A stretch of 64,000 nucleotides of DNA from assembly GCA_026706935.1 (NCBI GenBank), contig JAPOXV010000026.1, forward strand, positions 1,021,721-1,085,720, written 5' to 3'. Shown here piece after piece: positions 36,276 through 44,014 of this stretch. Position 1 is the first letter of the stretch. Each line of letters begins with the position of its first letter. This DNA is from Gammaproteobacteria bacterium. GTDB lineage: Bacteria > Pseudomonadota > Gammaproteobacteria > Pseudomonadales > Azotimanducaceae. A program made the translations under genes and the position numbers. Below the pieces are notes generated by a model. The model was given only the letters and a program-made list of their open reading frames with translations, did no database searches and was not told where the DNA came from.

Positions 36276-37172
36276 TTACGCGAACGGGTCGGTACCTGTT
36301 TTCATGAATGGACCGACACGTTCTGGATGATCGTTATGTTCTTTGTAGGGATATAACGACTCGAGCCCCAGAACGCGTTCCAATTCTGGGTATTTCGTAA
36401 GCAGATTACTGCTAATCTCGTCACGATTCCATAGATGGATCGGTCGCATGTGCATTCGCATGAAAACTTGCACTAACGTTACGCGAAGTCCGGGATTGAT
36501 CCTAGGTTGCGAACCGTGCCATGTTGAACCGTGCCATACTGCGAGCGACCCCGCTTCACCCTCAAGTGTTACGACTGGAAATGGCGTCTCTTCAAGCGAG
36601 GATTCATGCGGCAAAGTCGCGCGACCATAACGATGACTACCAGGTACGAATACCGTCGGACCATCGTCTGCGGACGTGTAATCAGTGCACAGCCATGAGA
36701 GATTTGCCACGTGCGCGATGTGGCCACCCCCGGGTGGTATTCCGTGTGCGTCGCTATGCAATCCCAGACCATGCTTGGTTTTAGGCTTGATGATCCAAGT
36801 GTGTCCTGCCAATACAGCGCTTTGCCCGCAAAGCCAACGAGCGATCGTCAGTACGCGTGGATTGAGTGCCGCCTCAACAAAGACCTCGTCCTCCTGGAGT
36901 AGATACCACGAGTTGATGAATGATTTTTTAACGTCCTCAGCAGACGGGTTTTCGGGATCGCCGATGATAAGGTCATTGCGTTTTTCACACGTTCGGATGA
37001 TTGCGTCCCGCAAGCGAGTGACGAAGTCCTTATCGGCTCCCATTTTCTCAGGTGGAATGACCGTCAAGCCGTACGCCTCGAGTTCTAGGGCGTGCTTGAG
37101 TAAGTCGTATTTCTCGAGATCTTGCATAAGTCCGTCGAGATTGGGCTGCGCACCTTGGGCGGCGATATTCAT
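36276..37172 (-). CDS. Phytanoyl-CoA dioxygenase (PhyH) family protein
   Basis: A 298-aa Fe(II)/2-oxoglutarate oxygenase. Metal triad H139-S-D141 (LGLHSDAHG) and a distal His at 214 or 219 (WHGSTWHGSQPR), with Arg230 as a candidate 2-oxoglutarate anchor. It is in a cluster with SMP-30 downstream and, further upstream on the same strand, a 2-hydroxyacyl-CoA lyase-like enzyme, an arrangement reminiscent of alpha-oxidation (inference). Confidence 0.87.
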   Translation of the reverse strand: MNIAAQGAQPNLDGLMQDLEKYDLLKHALELEAYGLTVIPPEKMGADKDFVTRLRDAIIRTCEKRNDLIIGDPENPSAEDVKKSFINSWYLLQEDEVFVEAALNPRVLTIARWLCGQSAVLAGHTWIIKPKTKHGLGLHSDAHGIPPGGGHIAHVANLSWLCTDYTSADDGPTVFVPGSHRYGRATLPHESSLEETPFPVVTLEGEAGSLAVWHGSTWHGSQPRINPGLRVTLVQVFMRMHMRPIHLWNRDEISSNLLTKYPELERVLGLESLYPYKEHNDHPERVGPFMKTGTDPFA

Positions 37173-37214
37173 ATGTGCTGATTTACGTACCTATGTTGAG
37201 GTCGAAGTTTACCT

Positions 37215-37640
37215 TTAAGGCCGGTATTGAGACTCGATCACTTCTCGAAGGACATCGTCGCGTTCATCGAGAAGATGCGTATCTGCCCACTCTCGAAGTT
37301 CGCGCATTGGAAATCGGCGACCAGGGCATGTTGTTTTCCGATCGCCTCTGACTTGACGGTGTGCGCCTATCTGCACTGCGGGATAACGTAATTTGAGATC
37401 GAGAAGTAAGTCCTTAAGCGCTTGTAGCTGAAGGGGTGGTACCGGTTCCTTGTCGAAATCGCCCACTAATTGGATGCCAATGGAGTTGGGGTGTTGCGTA
37501 CTTAGATCGTCGCTTTCAAGACGTTCGATCTCAGCGTTTGACCTAATTCGGTAATGAAACGAATCTCGATGGCAACGACCGTGATGCAAGAGCACGAATT
37601 TCTTGGCACCTATCGGGCGTTTCGATGTTGTATCGCTCAA
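37215..37640 (-). CDS. N-acetylmuramoyl-L-alanine amidase (amidase_2/PGRP-like)
   Basis: A 141-aa protein with the amidase_2 fold. The zinc ligands are visible as His in VLLHHGRC, His in QIGAHRQV and Cys in TTCPGRRF, plus the family strand SIGIQLVGDF. It would cleave the lactyl-peptide bond of peptidoglycan, or bind it. No signal peptide, so a cytoplasmic muropeptide-recycling role is possible. TTG at 37640, one base after the upstream stop, is the best start; the longer frame from 37679 overlaps the upstream gene. Confidence 0.75.
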   Translation of the reverse strand: MSDTTSKRPIGAKKFVLLHHGRCHRDSFHYRIRSNAEIERLESDDLSTQHPNSIGIQLVGDFDKEPVPPLQLQALKDLLLDLKLRYPAVQIGAHRQVRGDRKTTCPGRRFPMRELREWADTHLLDERDDVLREVIESQYRP

Positions 37641-37641
37641 C

Positions 37642-38385
37642 TTAGTCCCATACCTCGATCGGGATTGGCAATCCTGCAAGCAACTTAGCGTCGATTTCAG
37701 GCATGATCGAAGGGTCTACGTCGCACATTAGACTGGCAAGTTGACGAAGATGCTGAGCGATGTGCCAGGTACTTCGTTCGAGAACGTAATGAAGTGATGC
37801 AACGCCGAAGTATGTTTCGACACGCCTTTCATAATCGAGCGTTTCCGCCGATAGTCTCATTGTGAGATCTTTGATAGACGAGTGAAGTTGAACGCTCGAT
37901 AACTCGCCGTTCACTTCAGCATCCGCCGCCGTAGCGTCAAATATTGAAATGCCTGTAGCAACACGTTGATAGACCGATGCTATTTCGCACATGTGCTCAA
38001 CTAGATTCCAAATCGTTCTATCGCGACCTGGGATCTTTGTTCCATGTACGGATTCAGGGATACGATCTATCGCTCGGTCAAGAATCGACAGAAGGACGGC
38101 TTGTCGATTTCGCAGTTCGGCAGGAGAAAGCTGCGGTCTAGAGTCATAGTCGAGACCGACCAGACCCGCTACTTGCTGTAGATCGACCCCATGTACTGCG
38201 TTGTTTCCGACCACAACAATGGGTACCGTCTTGAAACCGAGTCTTTCAAGTTCTGCACGCCGAGCTGCGTCTTCTCGAATATTCGCGGAATCGAACTCGA
38301 CCGCACGGGTCGAGAGGAATTCTTTAACCCGTAAGCAGCTCGTTCATCCAGGTTGCCAATAGAGGACTGGATTGGGGAGGTTCAA
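37642..38385 (-). CDS. Probable selenoprotein: glutaredoxin-like (UxxC) domain fused to DinB-like domain
   Basis: Reading TGA at 38346-38344 as Sec gives one 247-aa protein from TTG 38385. Residues 1-80 are a thioredoxin fold: LYWQPGU14TSC17LRVKEFL (a redox CxxC motif with U in first place), then GFKTVPIVVVGNNAVHG with the cis-Pro TVP typical of glutaredoxins. The rest is a DinB-like four-helix bundle with metal-type His residues (LVEHMCEI, TWHIAQHLRQL). Simple gene calling begins at 38214 and loses the redox site. The TTG overlaps the stop of the VOC gene (TTGA), so translation is coupled. Frame, motif and cis-Pro are seen directly; Sec incorporation is inferred. The alternative is a Cys-to-stop mutation. 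Confidence 0.72.
38296..38332 (-). promoter_or_regulatory. Candidate bacterial SECIS hairpin(s) downstream of the in-frame TGA
   Basis: Two alternative hairpins follow the TGA on the minus strand. One is a perfect 7-bp stem CTCGACC/GGTCGAG with a five-base loop CGTGC (38314-38296), whose loop begins 36 nt after the TGA. The other pairs ACGGGT with ACCCGT (38332-38305), beginning 11 nt after the TGA but with a large loop. Bacterial SECIS elements lie in this distance range inside the coding sequence. They are mutually exclusive; folding must decide. Confidence 0.45.
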
Positions 38386-38843
38386 TTTTCGTCGGACTCC
38401 CAGTAAGGTGGACTATTAAGTGGTCCAACATTCTCGCCGAGCTGTATTAGCACACCGTGCGAGCTCTTCGGAGAAATAAACGCGTCAACGCCACCTTCTT
38501 CTTTGTTGAAATGTTTATCGACAACGCGTACACCCGCTTCTTCTAGCTTATCCACCCTCTCGACGAGTTCTGGTGTTTGGAGCGTGATGTGGTGGACGCC
38601 TTCGCCGCGTTTCTCTAAATACTTCTGTAAGAACCCATCCGGATTGATTGGTTCGAGAAGCTCGATACAGAATCCGTGTAGATCAAGAATTCCCAGACGG
38701 AAGTCGCCACTGTGGTGGTCAACCACACGCTGCATAGTGGCACCCATCTTTCCTTCCCAGAACTCACGGGCTTCGTCGATGCTGTGGACGGCAAACCCGA
38801 TGTGATCGAGTTTGCCTATCGGTTTTTTAGTCGACTCGCTCAT
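38382..38843 (-). CDS. VOC-family protein, methylmalonyl-CoA epimerase-like
   Basis: A 153-aa vicinal-oxygen-chelate protein with two beta-alpha-beta-beta-beta repeats: LDHIGFAVHSIDEAREFWEGKMGA and GVHHITLQTPELVERVDKLEEAGV. The metal-ligand positions (His in DHIGFAV, His in VHHITLQ, Glu in FCIELLEP) are in place. It looks like methylmalonyl-CoA epimerase; with a CoA lyase upstream, an acyl-CoA substrate is reasonable. Same-strand cluster; stop overlaps the selenoprotein start. Confidence 0.85.
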   Translation of the reverse strand: MSESTKKPIGKLDHIGFAVHSIDEAREFWEGKMGATMQRVVDHHSGDFRLGILDLHGFCIELLEPINPDGFLQKYLEKRGEGVHHITLQTPELVERVDKLEEAGVRVVDKHFNKEEGGVDAFISPKSSHGVLIQLGENVGPLNSPPYWESDEN

Positions 38844-38883
38844 GGCAGAAGTGTGAGTTCACCAACATTCGCCAACCGACTTT

Positions 38884-40539
38884 CTAGGTAGTCAACCAGC
38901 CGAACTGTTGGGGTTTGCGTCCAGCACGCGGATTGAGCGGAACATTGATTAGGGTCGGTCCGTCGAATGCCATCGCATCGTCAAGTACACCGCGTAGATC
39001 TTGAGGATCTTCAACGTAGTAGCCCTTGCCACCCAACGCTTCCATCATACCTTCGTAGTGTGCACCGTAGGTCAAGATGCCCGGAGGCACGGTTTGACCT
39101 TCCTTAAGTGGACCAATACCACCGCCGATGCCGCCGTTGTTCAACACGATCAGCTTGATCGGCAGTTTGTACCGCACCATCGTTTCTATTTCCATTCCCG
39201 AAAACCCGAACGCGGAATCGCCTTGAACCGAAACAACAGGTTGGTCCGGATTGGTGACTGCGGCTGCAATAGCAAACCCGAGGCCAATGCCCATCGTGCC
39301 ATACGTACCTGCGTCTAAGCGATGACGGGCTCGTGTGTTTAGCATCTGGGTTCGACCGATGTCCATCGTATTGGCGCCTTCGCCGATGATGATTGCGTCG
39401 TCAGGCAGCCATTCGTTGATGTCCTTGAACGCACGGTAGTAGTTCATTGGCGACGCATCGTCTTCGATCATGCCTTTCACTGCTTCCGCGTTATCGTCAG
39501 CCTTTGCCTTCAGAGTTTGTCGCCATGCGGTCTCGTCTGGATAGAACCACTGTCTGTTACCGAGCGCGGTGTTAAGTTGCTTCGTAATTGCCTTGCCGTC
39601 ACCGACAAGCGCAACTTCAGACTGCACGTTTCTGCCGATCTCTTCGGGATTAATGTCGAGTTGGATGATGCGCACGTCTTTATTGAAACGCGGCGGCAAT
39701 CCGAAGTGCATGATCCAATTCAATCGCGCGCCCATCAAGAACACGACGTCGGCTTCGCGAAGTGCGGTACTCCGTGCAGCACCTACCGAGAGAGGATCGT
39801 CGTCTGGCAAAATGCCTTTGCCCATCGGTGAGGCAAGAAAAGGAAGTTGCGTACGCTCGATGAACGCGCGGACCTCGTCTTCTGCCCTTGACCACGCCAT
39901 ACCTTTACCGACCACAACAAGGGGTTTCTCAGCAGACTCAAGTGCATCCAATGCGCCTTCAATCGCGTCGGGGTCAGCCAAAGTTCGTGGTGGTTCTGGA
40001 ACGGTCGAAACGGGTTGAATCTCGTCCTCTTCGACCTCTGCTCGAATGATGTCATCTGGGAAATCCAGATAAACCGGCCCAGGGCGTCCATAAATTGAAC
40101 TTTGTACCGCTTGAGCGACGTAGTAGGGAATGCGTTCCGCGTGTTCGATGTTGTGTGCGTACTTGCAGTATGGCGCCGCTAGCTCGGTTTGACGTTCCTC
40201 CTGAAAAGCTCCCATGCCGTTCTGATAGACGGGCGAGGCGCCACCGATCAAAATCATCGGCCAGCAGTTTTCTTTTGCATTCGCTAATCCCGCGAACGCA
40301 TGAATCACGCCAGGACCGGAGACGGTGAGGCACGCTTGCGGCCGACCGGTGAGATAGCCTGCGGCATGTGCCGCGTAGCTAGCCGCCTGTTCGTTACGCA
40401 TACCAATATAGGTAATGCCTTCGCTTTGTGCAGCTGCGGCTACGCCCTGAACGGGGAAACCGACGATGCCGAACATGTAATCGACACCTTGTTGCTTAAG
40501 GCTCCGCGCCATCAAGGTCGCGCCATTTACAGTAGCCAT
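38884..40539 (-). CDS. Thiamine-diphosphate enzyme, 2-hydroxyacyl-CoA lyase / oxalyl-CoA decarboxylase-like
   Basis: A 551-aa ThDP enzyme with all three domains of the acetolactate synthase superfamily. Catalytic Glu is in MRNEQAASYAA (about 49), followed by the GASPVYQNGMGAFQE loop. The ThDP/Mg motif is QGDSAFGFSGME...NNGG. The GEGANTMDIGRTQML sequence strongly resembles mammalian HACL1 (SEGANTMDIGRT), favouring 2-hydroxyacyl-CoA lyase over oxalyl-CoA decarboxylase. It would split 2-hydroxyacyl-CoA into formyl-CoA and an aldehyde. The minus-strand cluster with VOC, PhyH and enoyl-CoA hydratase points to acyl-CoA degradation. Confidence 0.85.
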   Translation of the reverse strand: MATVNGATLMARSLKQQGVDYMFGIVGFPVQGVAAAAQSEGITYIGMRNEQAASYAAHAAGYLTGRPQACLTVSGPGVIHAFAGLANAKENCWPMILIGGASPVYQNGMGAFQEERQTELAAPYCKYAHNIEHAERIPYYVAQAVQSSIYGRPGPVYLDFPDDIIRAEVEEDEIQPVSTVPEPPRTLADPDAIEGALDALESAEKPLVVVGKGMAWSRAEDEVRAFIERTQLPFLASPMGKGILPDDDPLSVGAARSTALREADVVFLMGARLNWIMHFGLPPRFNKDVRIIQLDINPEEIGRNVQSEVALVGDGKAITKQLNTALGNRQWFYPDETAWRQTLKAKADDNAEAVKGMIEDDASPMNYYRAFKDINEWLPDDAIIIGEGANTMDIGRTQMLNTRARHRLDAGTYGTMGIGLGFAIAAAVTNPDQPVVSVQGDSAFGFSGMEIETMVRYKLPIKLIVLNNGGIGGGIGPLKEGQTVPPGILTYGAHYEGMMEALGGKGYYVEDPQDLRGVLDDAMAFDGPTLINVPLNPRAGRKPQQFGWLTT

Positions 40540-40724
40540 TGTTTTCTCCTAAGTCCGCAGCAGATGCATAACGTGGCCGCGGCCGAATTCACGATCGTGT
40601 AGGTCAAGACAGCACTCGAGCGAAACGCCGACAGCAGTGAAAGCAGTGCGCGACGCGCTCAAACTAGCGTAGGATTTTAGTTTAAGGGTGTGTGCGTACC
40701 TTATCGGGCGATGTTGATATGGAA

Positions 40725-41201
40725 TCAGAGGATCGTCTTCAACGTATCGGCGATTTCTTCAGGTGTGACCTGTGGTTCAAAACGATCAAGGACGTTGCCT
40801 TCAGCGTCAATCAGGAACTTTGTGAAGTTCCAGCCAATATTGGGTTTGCCATTGGGGCGCGACTTTTGCGATGTGAGCCACTGGTAGAGTTCGCAAGCGC
40901 CGTCGTCGCGAACGTCGACTTTGCTGAAAAGGGGAAACGTCGCACCATACTGCGATTGCGCGAATTCGCATATCTGTTCGTCGCTACCAGGTTCCTGCTC
41001 ACCGAATTGATTGCACGGAAACCCTAATACGGTGAAACCTCTCGTCGCAAACTCCTGTTGCAGCTTCTCAAGCCCGTCGTATTGATACGTGTATCCGCAT
41101 TCGCTAGCGACATTGACAACCAGGCAGTGTTTGCCTCTGAATTGATCGAACGCCACATCGGTACCGTCGATCGCTTTCATATTGAAGTCGTGAAAGGACA
41201 T
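40725..41201 (-). CDS. Glutathione peroxidase (Cys type)
   Basis: A 158-aa thiol peroxidase of the BtuE/GPx family: catalytic Cys35 in NVASECGYTYQY, the LGFPCNQFGEQEPGSDEQI block with the catalytic Gln, and WNFTKFLID. It has Cys, not Sec, at the active site. It would reduce hydroperoxides using glutathione or thioredoxin. The gene follows the enoyl-CoA hydratase gene on the minus strand with only 8 bp between them, so they are probably co-transcribed. Confidence 0.93.
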   Translation of the reverse strand: MSFHDFNMKAIDGTDVAFDQFRGKHCLVVNVASECGYTYQYDGLEKLQQEFATRGFTVLGFPCNQFGEQEPGSDEQICEFAQSQYGATFPLFSKVDVRDDGACELYQWLTSQKSRPNGKPNIGWNFTKFLIDAEGNVLDRFEPQVTPEEIADTLKTIL

Positions 41202-41209
41202 TGCTTTCC

Positions 41210-42043
41210 TCAGAATCCCTTAAATTTCGCTTCGCGTTTCTCGCGAAAAGCTTCGCGCCCTTCGACCGCATCTTGCGAAAGCCCTACTAGAGGAATCACG
41301 GATTCAGACCACTGCATCGCGGTATCGAAATCCATGTGTGCGGTTCGTATCGCCAGCAGCTTGCCAACCTTCTGACCAATGGGTGGACCTGCCTCGAGTT
41401 CCAGAGCCAATTCCATCGTTTTCGATTCAAGCTCAGCTGGTTCAACTAGGTAATTACTGAAACCTGCTTCGTGCGCTTCTTCGGCACTCATGAATCGTCC
41501 GGTCATCATCATTTCCATGGCCTTACGCCAACCCAAAACACGGGGGAGAGACCAGAAACCACCTAAGTCGGGATAGAGTCCACGCTTCACGTAAGCAACC
41601 TGGAATCGAGCAGCCGTTGACACGACGGCGAGGTCGCAATGACTCGCCAAATCGAAGCCAGCGCCGACACAAGGTCCGTTCACACTCGCGAGAATCGGAA
41701 CTTCCATGCGACGAAGCGCGATGTAGGTCTCCGTTTCGTGACGGAAATTCAACCTATACCCCTCAATATCCTGCATTTGAGGCGTTAGTCCCTCAGGTTT
41801 AGGGTCTGGGTCAGGATTTGCCGCACCGCTGAAATCCATTCCTGCACAGAAACCTCGACCTGCGCCGGTGATGACGATGCAACGCACACTACGATCGAAT
41901 CGTGCGTCAAACAGAATTTCTCGAAGCTCACGAAGTAACGGGAATGTCAGCGCGTTTAGTTTCTCGGGGCGGTTGAGCGTGATCCATAGGATCCCGTCGG
42001 TTTCTCCGCGCCTCTCCGTCAATAAAGGTTGATCGTCAGACAC
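41210..42043 (-). CDS. Enoyl-CoA hydratase/isomerase family protein
   Basis: A 277-aa crotonase-fold enzyme with the oxyanion-hole blocks CIVITGAGRGFCAGMDFSG and NGPCVGAGFDLASHCDLAV, followed by FWSLPRVLGWRKAMEMMMTGRFMSAEEAHEAG. The usual second catalytic Glu region (YPDLGGFWSLP) has no obvious acid, so the exact reaction (hydratase or isomerase) is open. First gene of a minus-strand run leading into glutathione peroxidase and the 2-hydroxyacyl-CoA lyase-like gene. Confidence 0.9.
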   Translation of the reverse strand: MSDDQPLLTERRGETDGILWITLNRPEKLNALTFPLLRELREILFDARFDRSVRCIVITGAGRGFCAGMDFSGAANPDPDPKPEGLTPQMQDIEGYRLNFRHETETYIALRRMEVPILASVNGPCVGAGFDLASHCDLAVVSTAARFQVAYVKRGLYPDLGGFWSLPRVLGWRKAMEMMMTGRFMSAEEAHEAGFSNYLVEPAELESKTMELALELEAGPPIGQKVGKLLAIRTAHMDFDTAMQWSESVIPLVGLSQDAVEGREAFREKREAKFKGF

Positions 42044-42214
42044 TGTTTCTGTACTTCCCTGTCACTTGTATAAGTTTCAGATTATTTACAAGGCGAGTTT
42101 CCAGGAGTATGGAAACGTATAGGGCTCGCATTGAAACTCTGCATCTTTCAACATTTTTAATCTGCGGATATTCCATTAATATTGCCTGTTAACAGTAGTT
42201 AGCGAGGCATCCTT

Positions 42215-43870
42215 ATGAGCCATGATCTAGTGATCCGCGGTGGATCGATTGTTGACGGTACCGGAGCGGAACCATATTCAGGAGACATCGCTGTTGACGG
42301 TGATCAGATCACAGCCATTGGCCAAGTCGAAGCGCAAGGTAAGGAAGAAATCAATGCGGATGGCTTAGTCGTATCGCCAGGCTTCATTGACCTACATACG
42401 CACCTTGACGCTCAAATCGGGTGGGATCCTCAAGTCACATCCGTTTCATGGCATGGTGTTACCACGGCACTGTTGGGGAACTGCGGCGTCACGTTCGCAC
42501 CTTGTAAACCAGCTGACCGTGAATTCCTCGCAGGCATGATGGAAACTGTTGAGGATATTCCGAAGAACGCGATCCTCCATGGATTGCCGTGGAACTGGGA
42601 GTTCTACGGTGGCTATCTAGATGCGCTCGAAGCGTTAGGACCGTCGATCAATATTTGCGGTCTTGCAGGACACTGTGCGGTTCGGTTTTACGTAATGGGT
42701 GAACGGGCCGTCGAGGAACCAGCAACGGACGACGAGATAAAGCAGATTGCTGAACTCGCTGGACGATCCGTTAAAGAAGGCGCGTTCGGGTTTTCGACGA
42801 ATCGACTTCCGGGTCATCGTCTCCCAGATGGACGTTCGATCCCTGGTACGTTTGCAGACCGCGACGAGCTACGCGCAGTTGCAAAAGAAGTCGGCAAATA
42901 CGGCGGCTTCATGCAAACCGTATCTGACTTCCGAGACTTCGATGAGGAAATGGATTTGATCGCTGATGAGGCTCGTACCTCACGTGGCGCGTTGTTTTCA
43001 TCAGCCGCAGAGATTGGTACCGAGCGACTGAATGATCGTGTTTCGGCGATGCTCGCAGAAGGACTCAACGTTACGTCTGTAACGGTTCCGAGGAGCGGCG
43101 GCGGGGTAGGTGGTCTCTCGACAGACAATTTTTTCCGCACGCCCGCATGGAACGAACTGCGCAAGTTACCACTTGAAGGTCGCCTGAAAGCGATCCGTGA
43201 TCCAGAACATCGAGCAAAGTTGGTCAATGAGATCAAGGGTCAGAATGAACAGGTCGTGAACGGATTGAAGCGCTGGTTCTATATGGGCGATGGTCTGCGA
43301 CCGAACTACACCCAAAACCTTGATCAGAACCTCGTTGAAATGGCTAAAGCGGCAGGTGAACACCCCGTTGAGACTTTCATTCGTATTTCGGATGAAACAG
43401 ATGGCAAAGCGCTCTTCCACATGCGCGGCTTCAATGTTGACTTGAGTGAGCTCCAGAAGTTGATCGAGACCGAATGGGCAATGCCTGGTCTTGGTGACGC
43501 TGGGGCACATGTTAGTCAGATGATTGATTCTGGCTGGTCAACGTTCATTCTTTCGCACTGGCATCGAGACAGTGGCGTTTATTCCATTCAAGAAGCCGTG
43601 CGTAGAATTACCGCCGTGCCAGCCAACGTACTAGGTTTAAGTGACCGAGGCGTTCTAGCGGAAGGCAAGAAAGCCGACATCAACGTCTTCGATATTGCCA
43701 AACTTGAAGAACGAATGCCGGAAATCGTGCATGATTTTCCTTTTGGTGCGCCGCGGTTTATTCAGCGTGCTGCGGGATATCATGCGACTGTCTGCAACGG
43801 ACAGGTTGTACTTCGCAATGATGAATTGACTGGCGATTGTGCTGGTCGAGTGTTGCGGAATTCGGCGTAA
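42215..43870 (+). CDS. N-acyl-D-amino-acid deacylase family amidohydrolase
   Basis: A 551-aa metal-dependent amidohydrolase of the D-aminoacylase family. The first beta-barrel ligands are H61-T-H63 in GFIDLHTHLDAQ; the metal-bridging Cys90 of D-aminoacylases is in LLGNCGVTFAPCK; later His/Asp positions are in LAGHCAVRFYVMG and LGDAGAHVSQMIDSGW. It should free D-amino acids from N-acyl forms, or hydrolyse a related amide. It is closely similar in full length to 56056-57717 and to the relic at 28066-28591. It is followed by a strong terminator. Confidence 0.85.
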   Translation: MSHDLVIRGGSIVDGTGAEPYSGDIAVDGDQITAIGQVEAQGKEEINADGLVVSPGFIDLHTHLDAQIGWDPQVTSVSWHGVTTALLGNCGVTFAPCKPADREFLAGMMETVEDIPKNAILHGLPWNWEFYGGYLDALEALGPSINICGLAGHCAVRFYVMGERAVEEPATDDEIKQIAELAGRSVKEGAFGFSTNRLPGHRLPDGRSIPGTFADRDELRAVAKEVGKYGGFMQTVSDFRDFDEEMDLIADEARTSRGALFSSAAEIGTERLNDRVSAMLAEGLNVTSVTVPRSGGGVGGLSTDNFFRTPAWNELRKLPLEGRLKAIRDPEHRAKLVNEIKGQNEQVVNGLKRWFYMGDGLRPNYTQNLDQNLVEMAKAAGEHPVETFIRISDETDGKALFHMRGFNVDLSELQKLIETEWAMPGLGDAGAHVSQMIDSGWSTFILSHWHRDSGVYSIQEAVRRITAVPANVLGLSDRGVLAEGKKADINVFDIAKLEERMPEIVHDFPFGAPRFIQRAAGYHATVCNGQVVLRNDELTGDCAGRVLRNSA

Positions 43871-43953
43871 ATGCTTGAATTCGCCAACTCACCTGGAGAA
43901 GAGATAGGCACCGTAAACGACAACTAGACGTCAGTCACAAATCGTTGCAAGTG

Positions 43954-43985
43954 AGCCCCACACGTTTGTGTGGGGCTTTTTATTT
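43954..43985 (+). terminator. Rho-independent terminator
   Basis: Ten-base stem AGCCCCACAC/GTGTGGGGCT (43954-43963, 43968-43977) with loop GTTT, followed by TTTTATTT. It closes the D-aminoacylase transcript just before the sulfatase operon. Confidence 0.9.
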
Positions 43986-44014
43986 GTAGTCGCTAAATCC
44001 GCACAATATGACGT

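Noticed and set aside
40725-41201. Glutathione peroxidase as a second selenoprotein
   Set aside because: The active-site codon is TGC (Cys35), not TGA, and the frame is uninterrupted.
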